Source: Sinonovacula constricta (taxonomy: Eukaryota; Mollusca; Bivalvia; Cardiida; Solecurtidae). Taken from it: a stretch of 64,000 nucleotides of DNA. The stretch covers positions 15,933,735 through 15,997,734 of the forward strand of contig CM017564.1 in NCBI GenBank assembly GCA_007844125.1. The letters are read 5' to 3'. Below are positions 34,693-45,439 of the stretch, piece after piece. Each line of letters begins with the position of its first letter. The stretch's first letter is position 1. The translations under genes were made by a program, and so were the position numbers. Below the pieces are notes generated by a model. It was not told the origin of the DNA. It saw nothing but the letters and a program-made list of their open reading frames with translations, and searched no databases.

Positions 34693-35455
34693 TTATAAAT
34701 GATAAAGATTAAAAAAAATCCCGATGTTATACCTACTGTACTTGACTGTAAAAGGGTCAATTGCAAGCAATGCAGTACATCGAAGTATTCCCGGGTTGTA
34801 ACCGTCTGCAATACATTTTCTGATAAGTTTTGTAAAGTGGTCAGGAAAGTTATTGAGACCCTTGATCTTCTTTAACTTGTATAAAACATTTCCATAAAAT
34901 GCAGGATGGCTTATGCCTTTCTGCATAAGTGTTTTCATACTGCTATTATACTTAGAAGCAATAAAATCATTGCGGTGAAAGAATTTTGAAAATGCCTTTC
35001 TTAATTTATGAAAACGAAAGCCTTGCTGTAACAGTTTAGAAGAAATAAACAGGTTTCTAGCATTGAAATCTTCTACTTTAGTACAAACTCGTGCAAACCT
35101 TGTAAGTTGTGATATGTAAATACCATAGGAGGTAGCACGAGGTGAATCACCATCAAGGTATGGATAATTCATAATACTAAAGTTGAAATAATCTCTCTTG
35201 TCATAGATTTTAGTAGAGACGTTGTCATTGGAAATATTGATCCCAATGTCTAGAAATGCTGCATTTAAATGTCAGTTATTTGCTTTATTTAGGGTAAGTT
35301 CTGGAGGGTAAATCAGATGGATCATTTGAGAAAAGAAAGGATTATCTATAGTTAGAATATCGTCAAGATAGCGTGACGTTAAATTGAAAGCCTCTATAAT
35401 GTGGCTTTGGTTTGAAGGGGATAAAGTTAACTTAGAGTCACCTCTGAATAAAAAT
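34693..35455 (-). pseudogene. Reverse transcriptase fragment (broken)
   Basis: The longest frame (35172-34693) reads MNYPYLDGDSPRATSYGIYI and continues through SQLTRFARV and KLRKAFSKFFHRND. This is characteristic of the region after the catalytic core in an RT family common in molluscs and cnidarians (from memory of similar proteins, not a search). In the same frame upstream, about 35455 to 35175, are SRYLDDIL with the RT active-site YxDD-type motif, LIYPPELTLNKA, and an in-frame TGA after KANN (about 35267). The N-terminal RT part is missing. It is a 5'-truncated dead copy. Its class (Penelope-like or LINE-like) is not settled. Confidence 0.7.
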
Positions 35456-35935
35456 GTACTATTGTGTTGAAAACTGCAAATCTATCACGGTCAAAAGTGT
35501 GACAAAAATATGGCATAAACAAATGTTCCCTATTTTATGGCTTTAAAGAATTGCTTTGAGCAATTATGCTTTTGTATGTTGCTAACAAGCTTCAACTAAG
35601 ACATCATCTAAATTATCACACAGTCATAGTGTCTGGAATGTAAAATCTGTTTATTTCATCAGCTGTGATGTACAACAAATTAAAATAAAGTTATGCTTAA
35701 ATAAAAAAAACAAGACAAAATAGTGCCTTAAAGTAAAATATCAACCACTGCAATTAAAAACATTGCGTGGCTCCTGGACATTATAGTTTTGAAGTGTGAT
35801 TTTCATTGTAGTTTAAAATTATTGTTCATGATAAAAATCTATGTAGTCACCTAGAAAATATATCAACTTATAACCAAAAGTAACTTTTTGTACAGTTATT
35901 TCAATAAACATGACCACAGCAGTCTTAAATTAAAG
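35456..35935. other. Non-coding stretch
   Basis: AT-rich, no recognisable feature. Confidence 0.4.
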
Positions 35936-36166
35936 GATTTGCAAGCATTTTTGCCGATACTGTGCCTCGACATTTCTATCATTATAGCGCAGGGGCACTT
36001 ATGAGGTGCCCAGGGACTGAACCAGGCAATGCTGTCCCTTTAGCCCCAAGCATTCGGAGGGAAGCCACTACTACCAACTTTAAAGCTTTTTTTTATCCGG
36101 CCAGAGTTTAAACCCACGACCTCCCAATTCGCAAGCCGACGCTCTACCACCTGAGCTATTGCGGCC
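35936..36166 (-). mobile_element. tRNA-derived SINE (family B), internally deleted
   Basis: It ends at the right with CTACCACCTGAGCTATTGCGG (A-box on the minus strand) and shares GGGGCACTTATGAGGTGCCC and GGAGGGAAGCCACTACTACC with the copy at 18519. About 40 bases between the two blocks (the GACACCGACGAGTCAGG part) are missing. Confidence 0.8.
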
Positions 36167-38736
36167 AGTTTTTAATTAAGCTAAATGTACTTATATAAAT
36201 AAACGTTGATGAGTTTACACATATACTATGGCCACATGGTAAGTGATTCACATACTTAAAGCTGCTGGTTCAATGTGTTGTATTTTTAATCCCTTGTTCA
36301 AAACATGATTTTATTAAAAGAAACTCCTATTTTCTTGCAAAAATCTTAGAGAATTTTCTAAAGAACTGTTAAAAAAATTAAAACAACATTTAATTTTATG
36401 CAACTTTATCTTCTTTCTCTGTTTTCCTTTTAACCTTTATCAATATCTGCTTATAAATTAAAGTAATTAACTAATGTTAATTTAAAGAAGATTACAAAAC
36501 TTATTGAAAAATCATTCAAAGGGGAAATGTAACAAGAAATTGATTTATGATTTACTGTATTATTGTGGCAAAGGAATTTAAGAAACTGGGAAATTAATTG
36601 GTAATTCTTTATTTTACCAAAATAACCTTTTTTTCAAATTTAAAAATGTCATTCAAAACCTGCCTATTCTCTTATCCTTTTGGTGCCCCCTCCTCTTTAA
36701 TTCAAATCTTATACAAATGCTTTAAAAATACAGAAAGATCCGATATAACATTTAACACATTGGGAATGTCTTGGTTAAAAAGAGCGAATAGACAAAGTAT
36801 ATTTTTGTGTCGAAAATACATGGTCAAGTAATGTTTTGTCTGCAAGTAACATGGCTGCCATTTCTTAGTTTTGATTAAAAAAGAATATGTGTATATTAAT
36901 GTAACTAATGCTTTAACAGGGTAAACTAGCTAATACTGTGTTCAATGTGGTATTTTATGAAAACATTACATTAAGTGATAGAGCATAATTCCAGACATAA
37001 TTCTGGTGAACAGTGACACATCCTGGAAGTAGTTCCTAACAAGTGTAGTTTTGTTTTTTTTCTTTACATTGTATATCACTTTTTTCAGTGATGAATCCTG
37101 CAAATCCACTGTTATGCAAATGAAGACGTTTATCAATATTCAATATTAAATTTAAATATTAAATGCTGTTGTCATGTGACCCTCTTTAGAATTACTAGGT
37201 ACATGTAGGTCAAAGTGAGTTCAAGGAAAATCTGTACATTTGATGAAGTAGTGTTAGATTTTACCGGCTTTTGCATGTTTAGAAAGTGTTTTTAAATATG
37301 CATTGTTACTTACCTTATAATGATTGTCTTAACATCTATACTTTACACCTTGTATGTACTAAATGAAATCGTTGCTGATCCTGGGTCAAAATAACATTAA
37401 TTCATGATAATTGTATGGATCAACGGTAAAGTAAGGTAAAGAAAGCAGTAATTTTGTTTTTGGAAACTTTCTCCCAGATTCATCTTATTCAAAACTGCAG
37501 ATAACAATTGTTTTATGACACTTCCAAAAAATGCTTCTGAAAAAAGGCATAATTAATTTTGATGTATAAAACCAATCTGTACAACCATGTGATAAAGACT
37601 TACTAGTAAATAGTGTAGAACCTGATCAGACCTCTTTCAGAGAGAGAGCATGCTGATCTAGATTTGCACAGCTTGTCTCTGATACTAAGACTGAAGAAGC
37701 TCTTCCAGGTAACATGCGGCTAACTGGTGGTTCTATCCAGGTTTTTAAGACCAAAGTTGCCATAGTGACAGTTATTGTTTAAGTGCAAAACCTAAGAATA
37801 AAATAAGTAAAAAAAAACTTCCTGATGACAAACATAAGACATTTTTAAACTTACCATGAGTTAAATTTAATGTTTCTTCAGAGGTTGGTTCAATTTTAAC
37901 TTAAAATTGAAACTACAACAATAATTTAGGCTGAAATGCTCAAACATTATTTTTCACTAGTTTAAGCTGCAGTTTGACTTCATAAATAATCTATGCTTCT
38001 ATCAATTTTGAGTTTTTGTTGATTAAAAGTATTGCTGTTAACCCATATCCTACATGTATGTACAGAAGTTAAATTAAAACTTGAACTTTATATTCTTGAT
38101 ACTTTCATTCAAGTTGTAATGTAACTATTTGGAATATGTTTCAGAACTTTCATTAGGTGTTCACAGGATTTAAATAGAGTAAAAATGATGAAAAAACCTT
38201 ACATTTTAAATAGAAAAAAAGAAAGTCTGCATTTTTTTCTTTTGGGTGAGTTATTAGTACAAATAATTACATTTCTAATATTTATTACTGTAATGAACTA
38301 TACATAAAAAATTTGTTCATTTCTCAGTGACCAACAATGTTACGTGGACAGCACACACTTGCATTGCTGATTGCTAAAGGTGGGCGGAACTTAATTTACT
38401 ACATACTGTTTTCATGATTCAACGTAAATATGACATCAAAATAATGTCACACAGCAGATGTGATTGTAAAACATTTTAAAAGCATGAGTTCTCTATTAAA
38501 CATTTTACTTCTGTATGTGTTTGCAAACACATTACATATAATTGTGGTTTCAAACACTGTTTATGATCTGTAATAGTGACATTTACAAAACTTAAATTGC
38601 TTCTTTTTTTTTTTGTTGCTTTTTGACTTTGTGGGCAAGTTGCAGAGTTTGTCTTATAAAGCCAAAATAAAAGACATGTAATCATCTATTTTTTAAATGA
38701 ATTGGTATTAATTGACTCTAAATGTAATGTTAATAT
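36167..38736. other. AT-rich non-coding stretch
   Basis: No gene supported. Near 37620-37770 there are relics of a dispersed motif (CCTGATCAGACC...GCATGCTGATCTAG) and of a SINE (GGTTCTATCCAGG). Small ORFs at 36598 and 38476 show no domain. Confidence 0.45.
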
Positions 38737-38888
38737 TGTAATGTATGGTAAACCACGATGATTACATTATATTAGTTTAGTTCGTGATCTGTATTATCTG
38801 TGCCTATGATCATAATGATTGTTAAGCAGACGCTTATTAAATATAGTTGATGTCACGCCATACTTGACTCGTGTTATCCTACACAACA
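38737..38888 (+). repeat. 5' LTR
   Basis: 152 bp, TG...CA ends. It is identical to the 3' LTR except at 38756. It is followed directly by the primer-binding site. Confidence 0.93.
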
Positions 38889-38906
38889 TGGTGTCAGATA
38901 AATTGG
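38889..38906 (+). promoter_or_regulatory. Primer-binding site (tRNA)
   Basis: TGGTGTCAGATAAATTGG begins right after the LTR with the TGG that pairs with a tRNA 3' CCA. The priming tRNA is not identified. Confidence 0.65.
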
Positions 38907-38986
38907 AAAAATAATGACAATTGAATGATCATCCGTGATTATAAAGCTGATATTTTGTTAGAAGAAATATTAAGCAACAATCGTAG

Positions 38987-40258
38987 ATGGATGGTTTGGG
39001 AATGTCTGCTCCAGTTATGAACTGGGAGGCTCCAGACTTGGAGGCGGCATAGAAAACATTCATGGAGCATGCTACTTTCGTTTTCAACGGTCCTCTGAAA
39101 AAGAAGTCTGAAGAGGAAAAATGTGCATATCTCATGATTTGGGTAGGCGAAAAGGGAAGAAAAATCTACCAGACATGGACTATGACAGAAGAGAATAAGA
39201 AATCGTTGAAAATATACACCGACAACTTCGAAAAGTATGTGAAGCCAAGGTCAAACATCGTGTACAACAGGTACAAATTTAGTAGCAGAATCCAAAACGA
39301 AGGTGAGACATTTGAACAATTCGTTACTGACTTACAGATCCTAGTGATAGACTGTAATTATGATAAGCCTGATGAAATGGTCCGTGACAGAGTAGTGTTT
39401 GGGGTCCGTAGCAGTAAAGTACGAGAAAAATTCATCAATGTTGGGTCAGAATTGACACTTGAGAAAACTCTAGATATGGCTAGAACGTATGAGCTTACTA
39501 AGTCACAAACCATGTCTATGAACATTGAATCGGAAAAGGTGAATGCATTGAAAAGTAAATTTAATCCAAAGGTCAAGGTGACAGATAGGAAAGTGCACAA
39601 ATCTGGCAGTGTTCCAAATGATAAGATGCATAATCAGAAATGTTCGAGATGTGGAAGAAATCACAGAAAAGATCAATGCCCTGCAATAGGAAAACAATGT
39701 TCAAAGTGCAAAAAGTATGACCACTTTGCAGCAGAATGCAGAACGAAAACTGGTGCCAGACCGAAGTATATTCCAAACCGAACTCAAAACAGGCAGGTCA
39801 ATCAAATAGAAAGTGATAGTGACAGTGAATTGTATGTTGGCATGGTGATTGAAATGTCTGGTGAAAAATATGACATTAACACTTTAACAACTGATTGGCT
39901 AATAAATGCAGAAATAAATGGAAAGTCAGTTAAGATGCAAATAGACACAGGTGCTCGTTGCAATGTTATGTCTGTAAAGACACTCAACAGACTTGGTCTA
40001 CATTGTTGCCAAGAGAAATCTGCATCACAAATATTGAGGTAGTATAGTGGACACAAGCTTCCAGTAACTGGAACAAGAACATTAGAGTGCAAAATCAATG
40101 AACAGAAACACAGTGTCAAATTCCACATTGTCGACATGCCTGCAGAGACAATATTAGGTTGTGAAAGCTGTGAGAAACTTAACCTGGTGAAAAGAGTGTT
40201 CTCAGTTCCGACTGAAAAAAGTGAAATTGAAAAACATTTTCCAGAGCTATTCACTTGA
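38987..40258 (+). pseudogene. Gag-protease region, interrupted by stops
   Basis: The frame is open from ATG 38987 but is broken by TAG at 39050-39052. It resumes at ATG 39062 for 326 codons, stops at TAG 40040-40042, and is open again to TGA 40256-40258. It has a capsid-like helical domain (residues 1-150 counted from 39062), then two zinc knuckles: C194-X2-C-X3-H-X4-C and C213-X2-C-X4-H-X4-C. An acidic linker follows, then the aspartic protease active site D295-T-G-A. Gag would package element RNA and the protease would process the polyprotein. Gag and pol share one frame, as in Gag-Pol fusion types of Ty3/gypsy. Three early stops make it non-functional. Confidence 0.85.
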
Positions 40259-41779
40259 CTTGGGAAGCTTCTAGGAGAACACAAAATTACAATTGACAAA
40301 TCAGTGAAACCAGTAGTTCATCCACCTCTAAAGGTGCCAGTAGCACTACGAGATAAAGTAAAACAAGAACTCATGTCCATGGAGAAACAAGGAGTGATTG
40401 TAAAACAAGACAAACCTACAGAATGGGTTAATTCAATGGTAACGGTAGTCAAACCAAACGGGAAATTGAGGATTTGCATGGATCCGAAAGATTTGAATCG
40501 AGCCATTAACAGAGAGCATCATCCGATGAAGACGATAGATGAGATATTACCGCTAATGGCAAAGGCTAAATACTTCAGCAAGTTAGACGCAAGTTGTGGG
40601 TTTTGGCAATGTGCTCTTGACGAGGAGTCACAAGAGTTATGTACAATGAACACTCCATTTGGTCGATATAGCTTTAAGAGATTGCCCTACGGTATCAAAT
40701 CTGCGCCTGAAGTTTACCAGAAGTTGATTTCAGAGCTTGTTCAAGATATAGATGGGGCTGAATCGATTGTGGATGACATAGTTATCTGGGGAGATAATGT
40801 GAAAGAACATGACAGCAGGTTGCATAGAGTTCTGACAGTATTGAACAGTAAGAATTTGAAACTGAATAAAGAAAAGTGTGAATTCAGAAAGCAGAGAATC
40901 ACATTTGTAGGTCACGTATTTACAGATGAGGGCCTAGAACCAGATGATGAGAAAATACGAGCAGTTCGCGAAATGAAGAAACCAGAGAATGTGAAAGAGC
41001 TGATGACTTTCTTAGGCTTCGTGAACTATTTGGGAAAATTCATAGAGAATCTGTCGGAAAAGAGTGCTCCTCTTAGAAAGCTTTTACAAAAAGACATTCA
41101 TTGGCACTGGGACAAAGAAGAAGATGAAGCATTCCAGACACTGAAAGAAGCAGTAATCAAAGCACCAGTACTGAAGTACTATGACCAGGATCAGCCTGTT
41201 ATCCTATCCGTGGACGCGTCGTCTAAGGGGCTCGGAGCAGTCCTACTCCAGAATGGTCAACCTGTAGCTTATGGTTCCAGAGCGCTGACTACTGCACAGC
41301 AGAACTATGCACAAATCGAGAAAGAAGCTTTAGCCATATCATATGGCTGCATGAAGTTCCACCAGTACATCTTTGGTAAAGAGATAAAAGTTGAATCAGA
41401 TCACAGACCGCTTCAAGCGATTTTTGCAAAACCGCTGTACCAAGCACCGCCAAGACTCCAGAGGATTCTTCTGAGTCTACAGAAATATGACTTACTAGTA
41501 ACATATAAACCTGGCAAAGAAATGTATATCTCAGATTGCTTAAGCCGTGCTAATTTAGATGAGACCAGGGAAGACTTAAACTCTGAAGAACTGACAATTA
41601 ACCTTTTGACGTACCTGCCGGTGTCAAATGAGAAGCGGAAAGTATTCCAAGCAGAAACCGAGAAAGATTCTGAAATGAAAGAATTACGGAAAACTGTTGA
41701 ACAAGGATGGCCAGAGAGACAAGAGCTTGTTTCGTCAGAATTGCGCCAATATTGGAATTTTCGTGATGAAATTACATGA
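40259..41779 (+). pseudogene. Pol: reverse transcriptase and RNase H
   Basis: One frame is open from 40259 to TGA at 41777; the first Met at 40304 gives 491 residues. RT motifs in order (numbered from 40304): LRICMDPKDLN near 56-65, FSKLDASCGFWQ with catalytic D95, LPYGIKSAPEVYQ, and IVDD with D157/D158 in place of the more common YVDD or YIDD. RNase H shows D304 (SVDAS), E341 and D366 (SDHRPL), followed by the C-terminal tether CLSRA. The domain itself looks intact, but the stop at 40256 cuts it from Gag and the integrase after it is deleted. Confidence 0.88.
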
Positions 41780-41858
41780 TACAGTTCGTGGCCAGAAATC
41801 GCAAAGCTAGACAATCTATCAAGTGAGAATACCATTTCCTACTTAAAAAGTCAATTTT

Positions 41859-42102
41859 AATTTAATTAAACCTATTTATTTATAGTCGATTGGGAAACAA
41901 GTTCTTTTAACTTATATTAATCCCTCTCGACTGTCCACTTCCTGGGTAGAACCAGTACTCAGGTACTGAATACCTGGAGCAATGTGCAGTAAATAGTCTT
42001 GCTCAAGGACTAACATCACGTGGTCAGTTTCGGGGTTCGAACCCGGGACCCTCCGATCCGGAGTCCGACGTCTTAACCACTAGACCACGAACGCCCACAA
42101 AG
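41859..42102 (-). mobile_element. tRNA-derived SINE (family D) inside the integrase
   Basis: The head is at the right on the minus strand: GGGCGTTCGTGGTCTAGTGG as the A-box and GGGTTCGAACCCCG as the B-box. An AT-rich tail is at the left (AATTTAATTAAACC on the plus strand). The 12-bp target duplication AAAGTCAATTTT lies at 41847-41858 and 42128-42139. Between the head and the right duplication sit 29 extra bases copied from pol. Confidence 0.87.
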
Positions 42103-42131
42103 TGAATAAAGAAAAGTGTGAATTCAGAAAG
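42103..42131 (+). repeat. 29-nt filler copied from the element's own pol
   Basis: Bases 42103-42131 are identical to 40863-40891 (TGAATAAAGAAAAGTGTGAA, then TTCAGAAAG). The filler ends in AAAG, which overlaps the start of the target duplication AAAGTCAATTTT. Confidence 0.88.
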
Positions 42132-43405
42132 TCAATTTTCAAGGTATGGTATCCCAGATGAGATGTATAGTACAATGGACCACAGTTCTCTTCTCATAGT
42201 TTTGAAACATTTAAGCGTAAATATGGATTTAAACATGTGACAAGCTCACCAACGTATGCGCAGTCGAAAGGACTTGCCGAAAGGGGTGTCCAAACAGTGA
42301 AACAACTGCTTAAAAAAGCAAATGATCCATACAAGTCGCTTATGATCTATCGAGATACAGTTATGGAAGATACTGGACTGTCTCCAGCGCAAATGTTTCT
42401 TGGTAGGAGGCTAAAAACTACGCTACCGGTTACAACACCACTGTTAAAGCCGCAGCAGTGTGACTCTAACATTGTACAGAATAAAAAGGAAATCGCGCAG
42501 AAGAAGCAGAAATTCTACATCGATCAACATAGTGGTAGAGAACTGTCGAACATCAAAACCAGGAGATCGAGTCGTTATGAGACGCGACGACCATCAAGAT
42601 CGTTGGGAACCAGGAACCATTGTTCGTGAACACGAAACGCCGAGATCCTATGTCGTCGAGCATAACAACGGGCAGAGGTACAGAAGAAATCGAAGACATC
42701 TCCGTCCGACGCGAGCCAAATTCACCAACAGTGATCGCGAAAATGACAATAGTGAAATTAGTGACTTTACCAGAGACACAGTCTCGCAACCGCTTGAGAC
42801 CACTGACACGGTACAAAGTGAAAAATCACCACCTTCTGGTGTAACCACTAAATCTGGCAGATCAGTCAAAGTTCCATCAAAATACGCTGATTTTGAAATG
42901 TAAATTTTAGTGTTAAGATCAGTTTACTGTAAGTAGGTGTGATAGCACTGTGCTTAAAGAGGCATAATAACCCTAGTGCTACCATTCTGTCCAAAGAACA
43001 GATTTTTCATATAATTCATAAAATAGGCAGCACTGTGCTAAGAGGCATAATAATCCTCATGCTCCCACTGCAGATTTTCATTTTCAAATTAAGCTTAATC
43101 TAGTCAAACTTAAATTAGCCTAGTCAAAATGACACTGTTGAGAGATTGTTCTAATTTTATAGTTATTCATGTTTGTATTAACATTGAAGTTATGATTATG
43201 TTCAAGCTTATAATAAGTGACACTTAAATAATTTGTGAGAGAAAAAATGAGAAATATTGACACTGATAAAACTTTTGTGATTCAGGGGAAGTAACTACTA
43301 GAACAAACTTTGTGAACTTTAAAAGAGTTGTCTTCCTTCATATTATAGAACTTTTAATTTGAAGTCAAGTTTTTCATCTTTGATGTTAGAGATCTTAAGT
43401 AACTT

Positions 43406-43416
43406 AAGAGGGGAGA
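43406..43416 (+). promoter_or_regulatory. Polypurine tract
   Basis: AAGAGGGGAGA lies directly before the 3' LTR. It is the expected primer site for plus-strand DNA synthesis. Confidence 0.8.
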
Positions 43417-43568
43417 TGTAATGTATGGTAAACCAAGATGATTACATTATATTAGTTTAGTTCGTGATCTGTATTATCTGTGCCTATGATCATAATGATT
43501 GTTAAGCAGACGCTTATTAAATATAGTTGATGTCACGCCATACTTGACTCGTGTTATCCTACACAACA
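43417..43568 (+). repeat. 3' LTR
   Basis: 152 bp, differing from the 5' LTR only at 43436. AATAT follows as the target duplication. Confidence 0.93.
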
Positions 43569-43769
43569 AATATAAGGAATGAATTGTTGATTTTTGACAT
43601 TCTGTTGATTAACCACGTTGGACTGTTAAACAGCCCAACATGGTTCATCAACCAATGAATTTCAAAAATCAATGGTTCATTCCTAAAATATTTCCTTATA
43701 TATCCACACTGCCATGTACCATTCTGTGCATGTAGTTACTTTATGTGCTTTGAGTTAAGACTGTTTTTT

Positions 43770-43870
43770 GATGGTCTGTTGGATAATAAGTTCTTTTAAT
43801 GTTCAGTTCCTGGGTTGAACCAGTATTCAGGTAGTATCTATCAAAGGCTGAAGTCTTGCACTACGTTCTT
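43770..43870 (-). mobile_element. Family D SINE relic
   Basis: AAGTTCTTTTAATGTTCAGT, TTCCTGGGTTGAACCAGTAT and TCAGGTAGTATCTATC match the 3' half of the SINE at 41859-42102. The head is missing. Confidence 0.55.
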
Positions 43871-43984
43871 CTAGTCTATCTCTCAAATATGGCAGATTAG
43901 CAATAACACCATTAGTGCTATGAAGTATCAGTCATGAGTATTATATAATCAGGGTGTTAATTAACTTTTAATCTCTGATTTTGT

Positions 43985-44135
43985 TATAATCACTAGGCAC
44001 AATATTTTCCTAACTTGCAGTGCGCCAGTGGTTCTACCCTGACATAAGTCTGGGGTCTTCCTCCACTAATAATTAGCTGAATGTCACAAGTATGACGATA
44101 GTTGTGTCAGTGTGATGTAACAAAAACAAGACCAA
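43985..44135 (+). mobile_element. 5'-truncated family C SINE
   Basis: TTCCTAACTTGCAGTGCGCC, AGTGGTTCTACCCTGACATA, AGTCTGGGGTCTTCCTCCAC and a GTGTGATGTAACAAAAACAAG tail. No tRNA head is present. Confidence 0.7.
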
Positions 44136-44555
44136 AAAAATATTTTTCTGTCATAGACTACTCTGGATTATTATTACAAAACATTTGGATTTCCTATTAT
44201 CTCTTTGCTATACTACATTTTGTTTTGTTAGTTTGTATTGTTTTCTAAAATTTATTTTATTTCCTAGTGCATTTTAAAATTTCACATTTTAATTATTGTA
44301 AATTTGTAAAATCATTGCATTGTTCCCGTATAATGTCATTCAATTGTTCTTATTATACTCCATCAATTGAGCTGTTTTATTTGAATATACTCTCTCATTT
44401 GGAACTTTATTAGATTGCTGTGGCTTTTATCTCCTTGTAGGTGTGTTGATCATAATAGTTCACTATAATCAGTGTTATTTTGCTTGTACATTATGTTCTT
44501 GTATCAGTTTTGATCTCCAATGCAGGTGCTTGCTGTCTCATTTTATAGGTTATTT

Positions 44556-45065
44556 TTTTACACTGTTTAACGAAAAAAAACTACAGAAAGTGAGAGGTTG
44601 GAGCACTCCTCAAACCAGATTTAAGCACCCCAGTAGGTCCTTTTGATGAACTATTTGTTTTTCTTTTTGTGTGTATGTCTTGTTTCTGTTTGTTTAATGG
44701 GTATCATCCCGCCAACAGTATTTCAGTTATCTGGAGACAGTGTCCCCTTGAAGCTGATATAGTGCTGATATAGTTAACCTGACACAGAGCCAACCAGTTG
44801 TGGACCCTTATATCTGCATGAGCATCAGCAAGGGAGCTATGCCACTACCATTTTTTAAGACTTTGGAATATCGTGGTCCTGGATCGAACCTGGGGCCTCC
44901 TGTACCAGGTGCCATTGTTCTACTGATTGCACTACCAGGTCCAGTTCTTGTTTTTGTCTCTTTTACATTTACCCTGTATGCCTTTATCTAGAGATAGTTC
45001 CGATAGAAATATGTGTAGGAATCCTTATAGGACCTTTTTTATTTTCCTTCCATAGATGATGTGAT
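44556..45065 (+). repeat. Copy of the 34.1-kb dispersed repeat, split by a SINE
   Basis: The left part (44556-44689: GAGAGGTTGGAGCACTCCTC, TTTTTCTTTTTGTGTGTATG) and the right part (44946-45065: CTTTTACATTTACCCTGTAT, CCTTATAGGACCTTTTTT) join into the same order as the reverse complement of 34045-34330. The family A SINE at 44690-44945 separates them. Confidence 0.65.
44690..44945 (-). mobile_element. tRNA-derived SINE (family A)
   Basis: The family A body (CCGCCAACAGTATTTCAGTT, ATCTGGAGACAGTGTCC) carries an internal deletion of about 60 bases after ATATAGTGCTGATATAG. The head is GGACCTGGTAGTGCAATCAG on the minus strand. It is flanked by TCTTGTTT(C/T)TGT at 44678-44689 and 44946-44957, a 12-bp duplication with one mismatch. 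Confidence 0.8.
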
Positions 45066-45439
45066 AGTTTTCTATAGGTTATACATGTATGTGGCTAAAA
45101 CATGAACATTTGTACAGATGCATGTTATAATAGAAATTTTCCAGCTTACTTTCTATCTGTCAAGAGTGTAAGCCAAGACACTAATCATTCACAGCAATAA
45201 TACCGATAAAACTACCTATAAACTTGATATCTAACTAAGCCTTATCGTGCTATTTAAATACTTATTCGTTTTTAAATCTACATAAAAAGGTGTCCTATCC
45301 ATATTGTTTGAGAACAAGCAGCAAATAGTGTAGATCCTAATCAGACATATGATCCTATATTCTTAACCCTTATGTACTGAATAATAACAAGTGTGCAATA
45401 AAGGAAACAATTAGGAAGGAACTGAGAACTGAAAAAGAA
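45066..45439. other. Non-coding stretch
   Basis: No gene or repeat recognised beyond a TAGATCCTAATCAGACAT motif near 45333, which is shared with the 45.7-46.0-kb repeat. Confidence 0.4.

Larger units (their letters stand above)
41780..42903 (+). pseudogene. Integrase remnants in shifted frames, split by a SINE
   Basis: Just after the RT/RNase H frame, a fragment of the integrase core (about 41787-41858) is recognisable. The zinc H2C2 domain and the first catalytic aspartate are missing, so a deletion joins about 41779 to about 41787. After the SINE the core resumes at 42134, with a 1-2-base loss near 42168 that breaks the frame before the second catalytic aspartate region. The third catalytic residue is present at about 42270 in the motif Q-S-K-G-L-A-E. 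Another frameshift near 42550 leads to the C-terminal DNA-binding part (GDRVVMRRDDHQDRWEPG, RRNRRHLRP), which ends at TAA 42901. Confidence 0.82.
38737..43568 (+). mobile_element. Ty3/gypsy LTR retrotransposon, complete ends but defective
   Basis: LTRs of 152 bp at 38737-38888 and 43417-43568 begin TGTAATG, end CAACA and differ at one position (C at 38756, A at 43436). AATAT at 38732-38736 and 43569-43573 is the target duplication. The order gag, protease, RT, RNase H, integrase is that of Ty3/gypsy (Metaviridae-type). In the main frame there are stops at 39050, 40040, 40256 and 41777. Much of the integrase is deleted and a SINE sits at 41859-42102, so the copy cannot move by itself. Confidence 0.93.

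Noticed and set aside
38737..43568. Endogenous retrovirus with an envelope gene
   Set aside because: No envelope-like frame lies between the integrase end (42903) and the 3' LTR (43417). The structure is that of a Ty3/gypsy retrotransposon.
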